DNA of 64,000 bases from Piliocolobus tephrosceles (taxonomy: Eukaryota; Chordata; Mammalia; Primates; Cercopithecidae): positions 40,170,096 to 40,234,095 of the forward strand of contig NC_045453.1 of assembly GCF_002776525.5 (NCBI RefSeq). The letters run 5' to 3'. Each line of letters opens with the position of its first letter. Position 1 is the stretch's first letter. The translations under genes and the position numbers were made by a program. The notes below the pieces were generated by a model, which was not told the DNA's origin, searched no databases, and saw only the letters and a program-made list of their open reading frames with translations. Below are positions 14,766-26,060 of this stretch, in pieces.

Positions 14766-16447
14766 TCAATTTTACCTTAGTAAGCTAGACATGTTTCCAT
14801 AAAGAGGTTCTAAACAAAAAAAAAAGATTAAAAACACAAAATGTTAAACATAAATGTTTGTTATCTTTAAGAATTAGCTCAATAAGAAATTGAATCATCT
14901 GCTTTTGTTGCAAGAATTTTAAAGAACAATTGCATTCAGGCTTGCTGTGATACAGAGAAATTGCTGAGGCTGGATCCAAGGATAAGACTGGTGTGTGGTG
15001 TGTCCAGGTTTGTAGATATAGGCATATAAAGGTCACAGAAGGAACCATAACTTGTGGGCACCCTACAGTATTCCTGCAGAACTTTTGGAGATCTGGGATT
15101 GAATGGCCAAGGGGAGCAAAGTCAAAGACTGTAGGAATTCCTGGCACAGAATTATGAATCCACTGGATACACTGTTACATGTGGGTATATGGGTGCACGT
15201 GAAGGAAAAAGGCCATTGCAACAAAATGTTAAAATCACAAGGTTGAAAATAATTCCTTAGTGCTCTCTTATGAGAGCTTTTGGAAGTAGAGAGAGCTATT
15301 CCTGCTCACTTCAAAACTCCCCGTGTTGGCAAGCCTGGACCTTGATGGAGTGACTGCGCTGGTGCAGTGCCCATATCTCCTCCTTGCAGCACGTGCACCC
15401 ATCTCCTAGTTTCAAGAAATGTGGGCTACTGACAGCTCCAAGTAGGTGCATTCCACACTAGAATTGCCCTAGACCATAAAGAACTGCCTTGCCCAGAGTT
15501 ATGCCTCCTCCCAGGGGCTGGCTTACAGCTTTGACCAGTTAGTGTGGATATTCAAAACCCAGCTCCTCTTTGCTTTAGTTAGAGCAATTCTGAAGGGCCA
15601 TCCAAGCTCCAGAGTTTCCCAAGCAAGACCATCTTCAGGGGCACGCAATCTGAGGAACCTCACAAGATCCCACACTCAGAAGAACCCTGGGTTTGGTTTC
15701 ATGCTCTACTGTCACCATCTTGAAATTTTTAACAATCTGATTTTTGAATGTGCATTTTGTCAGTAAAGTCCACTGGGACAATGGAGCATGCAGGTGAGCA
15801 GAAGAGATAGCACAACATGGGTGTTCTCCTTTCTTTATTGTCTCATTCTCAATGCCCCATGGCCACAGAACTCCAGCAGATCCACGATGAGTGGGAGTTC
15901 AGCAAGACGTAAAACCAATCACCAATCAGCATCTCATCTACAGCTGAGTAAGCATAACACTGACAGCCTGTAGAAGCCACACTTTTCATCCAAAGCAGAA
16001 CTTACTCCAAACACAGAAAGAAGGCAATGGCATTCTAAGAAACACGAGCAACAAGGGAAACCTACCATGTCCTCTCTTATTCATATTAGTTCACTGTATA
16101 AGCCCACCATGGTCAGATGGTTACTTTTCCTTTCAGATCTGTTAGTCACCAGTATGCCAAAGGTAAAGAATATTGGCAGAATATGCACATATCAATAAGT
16201 GAAATAAAATCATTTGAGTTAGTATTGTGCAGTGTTTTTACTCTTCTTGTTAGAATAAAAGCCATGCATGCATGAGTAATAAAATACAAAATGTGTATTT
16301 TGGTGATTCTCCATACAAGTTAATGAAACACACTTGTGTTTAAAATTAGTAGTGCATAATATAAAGATGAATGGTAAAAATCCTTGCTAATAATTAAAAT
16401 TGTTATTTTTATTTCCTTAAAAAGACATTTAGAAAAAAATAAATACC
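14766..16447. other. No recognised gene or named repeat
   Basis: Single-copy-like sequence. A 120-codon minus frame (14785-15147) lacks recognisable motifs. No CpG island, splice-flanked exon or array is apparent. Confidence 0.45.
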
Positions 16448-16452
16448 ATCAT

Positions 16453-16909
16453 TGTCATGTGCGTCTGTGTGAAGAGACCACCAAACAGGCTTTGTGTGAG
16501 CAATAAAGCTTTTTAATCACCTGGGTGCAGGCAGGCTGAGTCTGAAAAGAGAGTCAGCGAAGGGAGATAGGGGTGGGGCCATTTTATAGGATTTGGGTAG
16601 GTAAAGGAAAATTACAGTCAAAGGGGTGTTGTTCTCTGGCGGGCAGGAGTGGGGGTCACAGGGTGTTCAGTGGGGGAGGTTTTTGAGCCAGGATGAGCCA
16701 GGAAAAGGAATTTCACAAGATAACGTCATCGCTTAAGGCAAGGACTGGCCATTTTCACTTCTTTTGTGGTGGAATGTCATCAGTTAAGGCGGGGCAGGGC
16801 AGGGTATTTGCACTTCTTTTGTGATTCTTCAGTTACTTCAGGCCATCTGGGCGCATGCATGCAAGTCACAGGGGATGAGATGGCTTGGCTTGGGCTCAGA
16901 GGCCTGACA
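16453..16909 (-). mobile_element. Solo LTR7 (HERV-H long terminal repeat)
   Basis: Read on the minus strand it begins TGTCAGGCCTCTGAGCCCAA and ends CAGACGCACATGACA, the known start and end of LTR7. It is 457 bp and flanked by a perfect 5-bp duplication, ATCAT, at 16448-16452 and 16910-16914. No internal HERV-H sequence is present, so it is a solo LTR left by recombination between two LTRs. The internal tandem repeat typical of LTR7 (two 'ggccattttcacttc'-like blocks near 16750 and 16810) is visible but diverged in the second copy. This is an old viral remnant without any coding sequence. Confidence 0.93.
16582..16588 (-). promoter_or_regulatory. TATA box of the LTR7
   Basis: The minus strand reads TATAAAA here, at the expected place between the U3 part and the later R/U5 part. 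An ATTAAA hexamer, a weaker variant of the polyadenylation signal, lies downstream near 16512-16519 on the minus strand. Activity is not shown by sequence alone. Confidence 0.65.
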
Positions 16910-17593
16910 ATCATGACAATTTGAGAGACCACAGATAGAAGAAAAAGGTATGTTTTAGGACCTCTAATGACACTTTTTTCCTGCATTTTGAACAAGGGAC
17001 CTTACATTTTCATTTTGCACTTACCCCCGCAAATCACACAAAGTCCTCACTTAATGTTGTTGATAGAGTCCTGGAAACTGCAGCTTTAAGCAAAATGACA
17101 TATAACAAAAACAATTTTTCCATAGACTAAACTATAATGAAGTTCCTATGGCAGATTTCTGATCACAAAATAAACACCAAACTTCTAAATAAAGGCAAAA
17201 CATTTCTAATATTAAACATTGAAATAAATGTGAACTATACATATGTTTAAGAAAGATTAATAAAACCAAGGAAGACAATTCTTTGCCTGCTTATTTCCAG
17301 TTCAGGGTCATGGGTGGCCAGAGCCCATCCCAGCAGCACATGGAGTGAGGCAGGAACCAGCCCTGAACAGGACAATCTCCCATGGCAGAACACGCTCACA
17401 CCCACACTCACATTCACTCACACTGAGTCCATGTAGACACGCCAATTAACCTAATGTGCATGACTTTGGAATGAGAGGGCAAACTAGAGTACTCAAAGAA
17501 AACCCATGCAGATATGTGGACATTGTGCAAATCCACACAGATGGTGGCCCCAGGTGCAAATCAATTTTTTTCTCATCAACGTTATAAGGAAAG

Positions 17594-18062
17594 TGTTTGA
17601 AGGAAGGGAGGCAAGATGGTGCACTTCCGGGTTCTTCATCACTAACTTTTCCCATGCGCGCGAAAATGCAGCTGGCGCCGGGGAAGGTGCAGACCAACCA
17701 GGCATGCGCCAGGTGACGTCAATCCGAAGAGACCAAGATTTACCTGGTCACACCTGCAGAACACCCCCGGACACGCCCATGCCCTGCCTATTGCCCTCCC
17801 ACTCCTAGAAAAGCCGCTCTCGGTCAGCGTCCCGCTGGGCCTTCCTCAGTCCCTCACTCCTGTCAGGACTGCAGGAATTCCGTCCGAGAGCTTCACCAGG
17901 TGACTCTGTTGGCCTCCTTTGCTGGAGGCCGACAGACCTCTCCCTACCCACCTTCTTCCCTTGAAGCTAGGTGACCAAAAATAAATTTGCAGTTTTGCTT
18001 CTACCCTTGCCTACCCACTGGTTCTTTTGTGCCCGCTCTGGTGGTCTTAGAAAAACAAATCA
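17594..18062 (+). mobile_element. CpG-rich solo LTR, family unnamed
   Basis: A 469-bp unit starts TGTTTGAAGG, ends AACAAATCA, and is flanked by a perfect 5-bp duplication GAAAG at 17589-17593 and 18063-18067. Removing it restores the host transposon. An AATAAA signal at 17980-17985 followed by a pyrimidine-rich end fixes the plus orientation. I count roughly 19 CpG dinucleotides, far more than the neighbouring sequence, which suggests a late insertion or long-term lack of methylation. No coding sequence is present. The structure supports an ERV LTR; the family and age are not determined. Confidence 0.8.
17613..17721 (+). promoter_or_regulatory. Promoter-like motif cluster in the CpG-rich LTR
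   Basis: Within about 110 bp lie a YY1-type site (AAGATGG, 17613-17619), an ETS-type site (ACTTCCGG, 17623-17630), two NRF1-like words (CATGCGCGCG at 17653 and GCATGCGCC at 17702) and a full palindromic CRE (TGACGTCA, 17714-17721). These combinations are typical of TATA-less housekeeping promoters. Motif presence is read directly; use as a promoter is inference. Confidence 0.6.
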
Positions 18063-18106
18063 GAAAGAACATCGAATGAACCGACATTATTCAGGACCTG
18101 CTGTAC

Positions 18107-20416
18107 ACAGCCAGATCTGCCCCCCAGGAATTGGCTGAGGCCTCATTGCACCTTTGTTATGGATCAGTTTCTCCCTCTGCCCAGTCCAGGGCTTCCTTAC
18201 TATTATTGTTATTACTACCATTATTATTATTTTGCAGGTGTCGATCCTTAGAGCACTCTCCATGAAACCTTCTACTCACAATTCTTTGCCTCAGAGTCTC
18301 TTTCCCGGGAGTTCAAACTAAAACATTTCATTATAGTTCAGATTTAAGAGGCTCCTTGTCCTCAGGAAAAACTGGTGGATGAGACTTGGTAGGCTGTTGC
18401 CAGACAGGGCAGAAACTGATCCCAGGCTGGAGAGCTACGTCCTAGAGTTGCAAAAGGGCTCAGTATTAAGCGATGTGTCTTCATGCAAAACTCCCCTGGG
18501 TTCAGGAGCCCTTGGAACCACTTTAAACATTTTCATTCTTCCAAAATGCTAAAAATTGTGTTTCTTTTGTTTCTCAAATGGAGCTATTGTTTTTCAAATG
18601 GCATAGGCTCCAAATGCTGTCCCTCTAGAATTCTACTGGCTGTGACCACATCAGCATCTCATCCTCCAGTGGACTGTCGCTTAAGTGGAGCCCTGGTGGG
18701 GAGAATGAAAATTACTGGGCAAAAGTGGAGAAGATCTTCCTGTCTCATGCTGGCAGAGCCAACACAGAGCTTCAGATTAAGCCAGGGGCTATTATTCACG
18801 TGAGTCATAGCACAAAACAAAGAATTCTTGCTAGAAAATTAAAGAAAAATTCAAATGACTTCCAACCACTAAAGGAGGTTGTAGTGAAGCACACAAAATC
18901 TTCAAATGTTAGAAAGAAATTTTTTGTTCACATTGAAAGACACAGATAGAATGAGAAACTTTATGGAAATGTGTGTCGCTCATCACCCCACAGCAGTCTG
19001 GAAATTTTTGAAAATCACTTTTCACAAATATTATTTTGTTTGCTAGTTTTTGTTTTTACTTCTTCCCTTTAATGTTTTGAAGAAAATAAATAAATGAAAT
19101 TCTCCTCAAACTTTTCCCCACTGAAATGAAGCTTTGCTTGCTCTCCCTCAGTTCTCCCACTGCCAAACGGGTCACTGTTAAGTGCCTGCTATATTCCAGT
19201 TCATGTGCGAAGCAAGCCCTGGGACTACAGTGATGAACAAAGCACACACAGTCCTGCTGTTTATTTTAAAAGAAAAATCTAAATTGGAAGAGAATGTCCA
19301 TGTAACTTCTTGCAAAGTGTTGGTTGGTTGTGATGTTTTCAATAAAGCATATAAACTACAATAAGAAAATAACCTTAAGAAAAAGAAAAGCATAATTACA
19401 AAGCAGCTGTAGGCAAAACAGGATACTCTCTTGTTCAGAATTGTAGTAATGGTAAAAAATATTTTTAAGCTTCCTAAAATTGTTCTGAGTCTAAACCAGT
19501 ATGTTTTAATTAGGGATTTTCAGGGTTGCATAAGAAATCTAGTGTTCATTTTCATTATAAAAGAAGTGAGTCATAATTTTTTGTACCTCTGAAATCCATA
19601 CTTAATTGGTTTTTTAGTTGGCAATAAAATTAATAATTCACATGATGGTAGTATTATTTGGCACCTTCTTCCATTTAAAATAGGAATAGAATCCTGTGCT
19701 GATAATTTTTAAAAGTCAATGTATAAAGTACATCAAATTATGAAAAATTACAAAAAGAAAAACCTTAGTATGTTAATATTTGTTCTCTCTTGGTAGGTAT
19801 CTGAGTGATTTTATTTTCTGCTTTACCATTTTCTATATTCTTCAGTTTTTCTTCAATGAACACATGCTTTAATTTTAAGAGAAGATAAATTTAAAAACAT
19901 CAAAGACAATTGTACATACACTATATGGTCATAGTTGTGTGCAAACTTGTATACAGAAAGGAAAATTTATATTTTGGGCATAGGGCAAAAAAAGAAGGAG
20001 TACAATGAGTAAGTTTTTCTCTTCTAGTCTTCTTTTTCAAACTTCTTAAACATCAGTTAGGAATGCTTTAAGCTGCAAGTAAGAGAAAGCCCAAAGAACT
20101 GAGGCTTAAATCCTATGGACATTAAATTTTTAGTTAATGAGGAATAAAGGTAGGCAACTCTTTCAGCTAAATGACTCAATCAAGGACCCAGACTCTTTTA
20201 CTTCCAGGCTGACACCCTCCCTTTATCAGCATGATCCTTATGCATCATGTTCTTACCTGACAGCTTCCCAAGCAGAAAATGAAGGGCTCTCCTTTCCTGC
20301 AGTTCTGTCTCCTTACATTCTCTTACATGCGATTAGCCAGATTTTGATGCACCACGGTTATGCTGGGAGAAATTCTGCTGACAAAGTAGAGAAAGGCACC
20401 ATGATTAGTTCAGACC
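18107..20416. other. No recognised gene; weak L2-like word
   Basis: Mostly AT-rich. 19170-19260 resembles an L2 end on the minus strand ('gtgcctgctatattccag', 'gactacagtgatgaacaaag'). 20050-20330 looks like an old interspersed repeat ('aagagaaagcccaaag', 'gaggcttaaa') that I cannot name. The 130-codon frame at 20137-20529 falls in these repeats and is not considered a gene. Confidence 0.4.
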
Positions 20417-20615
20417 AGTCTTATGCAATAGAACTTTGTATGATGAGAGAACTACTTCATATCTGCATGTTCCATATGGCATCCACCAGCCACATGTGTC
20501 TATTACTTAAGAAGTTGCTAGGTGACTAAGCACTAAATTTCTAATTTTAATTTTATTGACTTTTCATTAATTGAAATGTAAATGGCTACATGTGGTTATC
20601 TATTGAACAGTAGGT
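20417..20615 (+). mobile_element. hAT-Charlie-type non-autonomous element (MER58-like)
   Basis: GCAATAGAACTTTGTATGATG, then CCACCAGCCACATGTG and, near the end, GGCTACATGTGGTTATC give the palindromic layout of this family (ends carrying 'caatagaa' and 'agccacatgtgg' in opposite orientation). A second copy lies at 63878. The subfamily name is tentative. Confidence 0.5.
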
Positions 20616-21332
20616 TTAGATTAAATCAAAATCCCATACATCTAGCCACTTTCCTCTCATATTGGAGTTATATTAGCAAAAAGATGTGGGAGGAGGAATA
20701 GCTGTTGGATAGAAAACCAATTGTGTCTGCCCTAACTTACCATCCGTTTATGTTTTCAATCTTATTTGTCAACTTTTATTTTAGCAAAAATATCACGTAA
20801 GTCAAAGCTTTCAGTGGTGAAGGCTGGCTCTTCCATCCCAACTTCCACTGAATATTGGGCAACTTGTTAAATAGTGATTAGTGTGAAATACGTAATACAT
20901 CTGCACCCAGGTATTCTCAATATAAGAAGGTGAATACAGGGAGATATTGGAGAGCTAATCCTGTATTGGAGGATTAGGGTATCACTTGACATTGTTTGTT
21001 TCAGCCCAAACCAAACATGTGTGAGGCTCTGGCCCTTTAACAGATGCTGTTTTCATCTGTCTCTCTTGCCTATGGGGATAGCCCATCCCTTCCATGGAGC
21101 CTCTGTGAACATTTCTAGTAGTGATGCTAATTGAGGATGAACACTCCTTTTGGAAACCCCTGGGCCTAACTACTAGCTTTCATCATTAGCACCTAAAGCA
21201 GAATCCCTGCATTGGGTATCACGGTTTGATAATTTGAAATTATTTCTCCCGTCTAGAAGAATACCATGTGAGACATGTTGGGTTTCTAATAGCAGGCAAA
21301 AAGACACAGTTTTGGGTTCAAGACGTTATTAG
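20616..21332. other. No recognised gene or repeat
   Basis: Single-copy-like sequence between the hAT remnant and an Alu; nothing further seen. Confidence 0.45.
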
Positions 21333-21618
21333 GGGCTGGATGCTATGGCTCACACCAGTAGTCCCAGTGCTTTGGAAGGCTAAGGCCTGGGAACCACTTA
21401 AGTCCAGGAGATCAAGACCAGTCTGGGCAACATAATGAAAATTCTGTTTCTACAAAAAAATAAATTACATTAGCCAGTCATGGTGGCATACACCTGTAGC
21501 CCCAACTACTTGGGAGGCTGAGGCAGAAGGATCACATAAGCCAGGAGTTTGAGGCCACAGTGAGCCATGATGGTACCACTGCATTCCAGCATGGAGGACG
21601 GAATGAGACCCTGTCTCT
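21333..21618 (+). mobile_element. AluJ-type SINE, diverged
   Basis: Begins GGGCTGGATGCTATGGCTCA and runs through both monomers to ACCCTGTCTCTAAA. Many substitutions and loss of CpGs point to an old (AluJ) copy. The A-tail has turned into the adjoining microsatellite. Confidence 0.85.
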
Positions 21619-21620
21619 AA

Positions 21621-21651
<31 letters not shown>

Positions 21652-21701
21652 TATGCAGATATACACACATATATATATATGTGTGTATATATATATATAT
21701 G
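21619..21701. repeat. Compound (CA)n / (TA)n microsatellite
   Basis: An almost pure CA run (21619-21650) is followed by alternating TA with a TG interlude (21659-21701). It grew at the Alu tail. The Z-DNA-prone CA and cruciform-prone TA parts adjoin. The open frames over it are artefacts. Confidence 0.95.
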
Positions 21702-23034
21702 TTTTTAAAGAGATGTTATTGGGGATCAAACCTTGTGAAAGGAAGGAAGAGAAAGCAGGATTGGCAGAGGAAACTGTTGAATGGTGACACAGGTGTGATA
21801 AAGCTTGGCCATCATGACAGGGACCTCTAGAGTGAGTATTGCACAAGTCATCAAGCATCAGGGGGAACTGCAAGACTTTTATTCTCCATTTCACTCAGCC
21901 ACCAGATGCACGTTACCCTGGGAAGGGTGATGTCTGCAGCTGAGACACACTCTGGAGTCACCTGAGAGCCACACCCCTGCATCTGGGTCGCAAGTCCTTC
22001 CTTAAAGACAAATCTGGCGTTTGTATCTCCATGTCTGTAACACATGGCTAGAATGACTTCTTGTTGGTGTCTTAACAGAGATTAGAAGCACAAAACGGCA
22101 ATTTTCTGAATAGTTAATGAGGCCGTCTTTGTGGATGGGATTCAGTGCATTCAACCATGCTGTGCACTGGTCTGAGGAGGTATGGAGTCTTACTGTGTTA
22201 GCACCCTAGAGGTTAGTCCAGTCTGAAGCTGGAAGGTTTACTTATTTTTGCTTTTCTTTTTTTTTTTTTTTTTGTTTTTTTCTTATGTGTTTTTTTTTTT
22301 AAGTATTTTGGCTACATTCATGTGGCAAGTTGTAAATCTGCATCACTGAATGAACAAAATAGCATATTGCATTAACTGCTTTCCTCCATTCCACTTTCAG
22401 AAATTCTTTAAAGAAGTTTGACTCAATTTTTTGAATGCCTTTTCTTTTCATTGTTCTTTTTCTTTAGTTGCTTTTATATCCACATACCACGTACTCTTAG
22501 CTGAGTTGACTGTCTATTTCAGAAGATGTATCAATTATAGCAAGTATGCAGTGATCTGTCAAATGTACAGTAAAATTGCAATTTTTTTAGATTTTGTTGT
22601 AAGAAAAACTTATCTGTATCTACACTCTTATGAGGAAGCATTCGATCAATAAGATACTTGAGAACTGCTTAGCAAGAAGACATGGAGCCCTGATTGCTCA
22701 ATCGATTCTGCTGTGAAAAGCACCTTTGTGTGCTATTGCATTTCACTCCTGCAACAGTGCATGAGGTGTGAAGACCAGAAAAGAGCATCCTCATTTTACA
22801 AATCAGATGTCTGTCTCAGGGCTATTGAGTGGCTTCCCAAAGACCACCCTACCTAAAAATGACAAAGCAGTCCCTCAACTCAAGTGCTAATAGGGCAAAG
22901 ACTGCAGACATACATCTGTATGGCACATTTATCCATAGTAAATCCTGTCCCAGTGGCTATATTTCACAGGCACTATTGTCACGAAGAACGAAACAGAGGT
23001 GGTGCATGAGGAAAACTAGGGAAGCACTCCTTCC
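21702..23034. other. No recognised gene; T-rich tract and MIR-like word
   Basis: A T-rich tract lies at 22257-22302. 22720-22860 has MIR-like words on the minus strand ('cctcattttacaaatcagatg', 'gagtggcttccc'). No coding exon is seen. Confidence 0.4.
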
Positions 23035-23245
23035 TGAGTGCTCCATGCAGAATGTGCTGGGTCCTCTATGCATGCCACCTAATTGACTCTTCACCAAGAC
23101 CAAGTGAACAAAATTGCTACACTGATTTTACAAATGGAGAAATCCAAGCTTAGAAAATTTGACTATCTTCCTAATAGCAGTAAGCTCTCAAACGTGGTGG
23201 AACTAGAAATTCAACTCCCTGGTATCTGACTGCAAACTCCTGGCA
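23035..23245 (-). repeat. MIR SINE
   Basis: Minus-strand MIR words in order: ATGCATGCCACCTAATTGAC, TGATTTTACAAATGGAGAAA, CTTCCTAATAGCAGTAAG and GGTATCTGACTGCAAACTCC. Confidence 0.6.
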
Positions 23246-23398
23246 TTCTCCTGGTTTGTCCTCCCTCTCCTGCTCTCTCTCTCCCTCTCCTTATCCTCCT
23301 CCCCTTTCCTCCCTCCCTGCTACTTCCTTCCTCCTTGAAGAGTTAGATCTATTGTCTCAAAGAGTTCTTAGTACTTTGCAGTTTTTTCTTAGTATTAG

Positions 23399-23596
23399 CA
23401 GATTCTCCTGCCTCAGGCTCCCAAGTGGCTGGGACTACAGGCACGCACCACCATGCCTGGCTAGTTTTGTGTTTTTAGTGAAGACAGGGTTTCCCCATGT
23501 TGGGCAGGCTGGTCTCAAACACCTGACCTCAAGTGATCCCCTCACCTCGGCCTCGCTGGGTGCTGGGATTACAAGTGCAAGCCATCACACCTGGCA
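23399..23596 (-). mobile_element. Alu SINE, partial
   Basis: Minus-strand Alu covering the right part of the left monomer to the head: GATTCTCCTGCCTCAGGCTC through GATTACAAGTGCAAGCC. Its A-tail end is missing, so it is truncated or was cut by a deletion. Confidence 0.85.
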
Positions 23597-23881
23597 GATT
23601 TTCATTCTTTTTATGTAGCAGAAAGTATAAAGCCACACATGGCTTATTTGAAATATTTCAAAAATTTAAAAAACGCAGAAGCAGGAAAATAAATTCTAAG
23701 TTCAAGTGAGGGATGATGGTAGTTTGAACCAAAGGGTTGCATGTAGTAAGAAATTGTGAGTTAAGAAATATTTTAAAGTTGGAAGTGATATTCCGATGGA
23801 GTTTGACTTTGGCTTGGGGCCCACTGAGTTTGAGATGCCTTTGAGAAATGAAGGAAGTAGAGAGAGAATACAAGAAAAGCT

Positions 23882-24155
23882 GGCCAGGCACTGTGGCTCA
23901 CGCCTGTAGTCTCAGCACTTCGGGAGGCCAAGGCAGGCGGGTCACTTGAGAACAGTTGGGCAACATGGTGAGGTCCCATCTCTACAAAGAATACAGAAAT
24001 TGGCTGAGTACTGTGGCACACACCTGTAGTCCCATCTACTCGGGGGGCTGAGATGGAAGGATCAATTGAGGCTGTGAGTTCAAAGCTGCAGTGAGTTGTG
24101 ACTGTGCCACTGCACGCTAGCCTGGGTGACAGAAGAGACCTTGTCTCGAAAAAGA
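23882..24155 (+). mobile_element. AluJ-type SINE
   Basis: Starts GGCCAGGCACTGTGGCTCAC and ends CTTGTCTCGAAAAAG. It has a short internal deletion in the left monomer and old-Alu substitutions. No clear target-site duplication was found. Confidence 0.85.
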
Positions 24156-24761
24156 ATCTGAAAACAATGGAACCATGCCTTCATAATTCTAGAAAGGAAG
24201 TTGTTTTCAACTGATAAATCCATATCAAGCGTGAAGGTAAAATAATGCATTTTTAGACAAGCAAAGACTCAGGGTTTACCTCCATGTCCCCTTTCTTGGG
24301 AAGCTGTTGGAGAAGAAAAGCAACTTTCCAAATGGGTTTCCATTGTAACTAAAAGTCATTTAGAGTTTGGCCCTGAACTTTTGGACTAATTCAGACCTTT
24401 TTGCCCTTTAAACACCTCAGGTTTATAATCTGCTCCTTAATTCCTGGGGTGTAGTTGGATCTTCTGCAAAAGATTTAAGACTGAAGAGAGTATGGCAAGA
24501 ATCCCACTGTATCCTTCACATCTGACACCTTCACATCTACTCCACCTACCATGTGAAAGCTTGTTGATCTTCATGCAAAAGTAGATGTTATAGATCAAGA
24601 AGCCTTTATTGCAGTCATTTTAAGTAGATAATAGATTCATGTTTTGTTAACTTCAGAGTCTGTCTGGAGTTTCTCAGTGTTAGTTAAGTCATTACAAAGA
24701 TTCAATTACTTTGCTCCAAACACAAAAAAAGAAGAAGAGACATCAGCCTTTGGCCTCTTGT
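24156..24761. other. No recognised gene or repeat
   Basis: Single-copy-like sequence between two Alus; nothing further seen. Confidence 0.45.
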
Positions 24762-24763
24762 AA

Positions 24764-25070
<307 letters not shown>

Positions 25071-25114
25071 AATTTGTATTTTATAAAGAAAGTATTAATA
25101 GTAACAGAAAGGGA

Positions 25115-25440
25115 AAAATATTTAAGTACCTACTATGTCCTAGGAACCATGCTAGACACTTTTAATAACTCCCTTAATCCTCATAATAACCTTATGTCAT
25201 GAATGCAGTTGATGGCATGTTGCCAATAAGGAACAAAAGCACAAGCTTTGGGAAGCCCAGGCTATGATGGAGGCCAGAAGTATGGACCCTTCAGCCGGAG
25301 TGGATTCATTCTCATCTCCCAACCACTAGCTATAAGACCATGGACACATTACTTAGCCTGACCTCCTGACCTCAGGTTTTTCAGCTGTAAAACGGGAATA
25401 GTATTTGTCTTACAGGTTATTGTGAGAAGCCAGAATTTGA
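25115..25440. repeat. Two MIR fragments in opposite orientation
   Basis: 25115-25250 carries minus-strand MIR words (TACCTACTATGTCCTAGG, CCTTAATCCTCATAATAACC). 25262-25440 carries plus-strand words (AACCACTAGCTATAAGACC, TTTTTCAGCTGTAAAACGGG, ACAGGTTATTGTGAGAA). Confidence 0.6.
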
Positions 25441-25487
25441 ACCCATGTCAGCCTGATTTTATGTAAAATTTTTGCTGCCATATTTTA

Positions 25488-25555
25488 TGTATACATATAT
25501 ATGTACAGAGAGAGAGGGCGTGTACATGTGTGTATACACATGTAGAGAGAAAGAG
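25488..25555. repeat. Degenerate TA/GA/GT-rich simple sequence
   Basis: Alternating 'atacatatatatgtac', a short GA run and 'gtgtatacacatgta' form a partly self-complementary stretch. The open frame crossing it is not meaningful. Confidence 0.6.
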
Positions 25556-25587
25556 AATAGTATACAACAAATTGTGTAGAGTTTGAT

Positions 25588-26060
25588 ATCCTCATGACTT
25601 TGAGATAGACAAAGTTTTCTTAACAGGACACAAAGAACAGTAGGTGTTAAGGGAAAACTGTACAAACTGTACTACATTAAAATTAAGAATTTCTGTTTAT
25701 TGAAAAGCATTATGAGAATTAAAAGGCAAGCTACAAAGTGGGAGTGGATATTGCAGTGCATATATATGACAAATGACTTGCCAGAATATATTAAAATGCC
25801 CACAAATCAATAAGGACAGACAACCCATTAGGAAGATAGCCAAGAGATTCAAACTGGTACATCACAGAAGAGGACACCCAAATGGCCAATGAGCACATGA
25901 AAAGACTGTCAACCTCAGTACACCACAGGGAAATGCAAATTAGAACCACAATGTGAACACACTAGACATTGCTCAAATGACTGAATCTGGAATGACTAAA
26001 ATGACTAAATGAAATGAATGACTAAAATGGAATTTTGACAAGCATGTGGAACACTGGAAT
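25588..26060 (+). repeat. Old L1M LINE fragment
   Basis: Follows L1 ORF2 C-terminal sequence in order: TTCTTAACAGGACACAAAGA, ATTTCTGTTTATTGAAAAGC, ACAAATCAATAAGGACAGAC, ATGAAAAGACTGTCAACC and GGGAAATGCAAATTAGAACC. Highly diverged, consistent with an L1M age class. Near 25970-26030 the repeated word 'aatgactaa' indicates a small local expansion. Confidence 0.8.

Larger units (their letters stand above)
17033..18106 (+). mobile_element. DNA transposon remnant interrupted by an LTR
   Basis: The left end (AGTCCTCACTTAATGTTGTTG near 17041) and the right end (GACATTATTCAGGACCTGCTG near 18082-18103) are roughly inverted copies, as in a non-autonomous DNA element. Between them are words known from such an element: TATTAAACATTGAAATAAA, AGGCAGGAACCAGCCCTG, CACGCCAATTAACCTAA and AAACCCATGCAG. 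The element is split at 17593/18063 by the LTR described next. I recognise the family by sequence but cannot give its name with certainty. Confidence 0.6.

Noticed and set aside
18725..18949. Lysine-rich 74-codon frame with a possible splice donor (GTGAGT) inside
   Set aside because: The frame starts at GTG, has no recognisable domain and no acceptor-flanked exon structure.
20137..20529. 130-codon plus-strand frame
   Set aside because: It crosses an old interspersed repeat and a hAT-like element.
21465..21894. Frames with Val/Cys or Tyr/Ile repeats
   Set aside because: They come from the CA/TA microsatellite and the AluJ.
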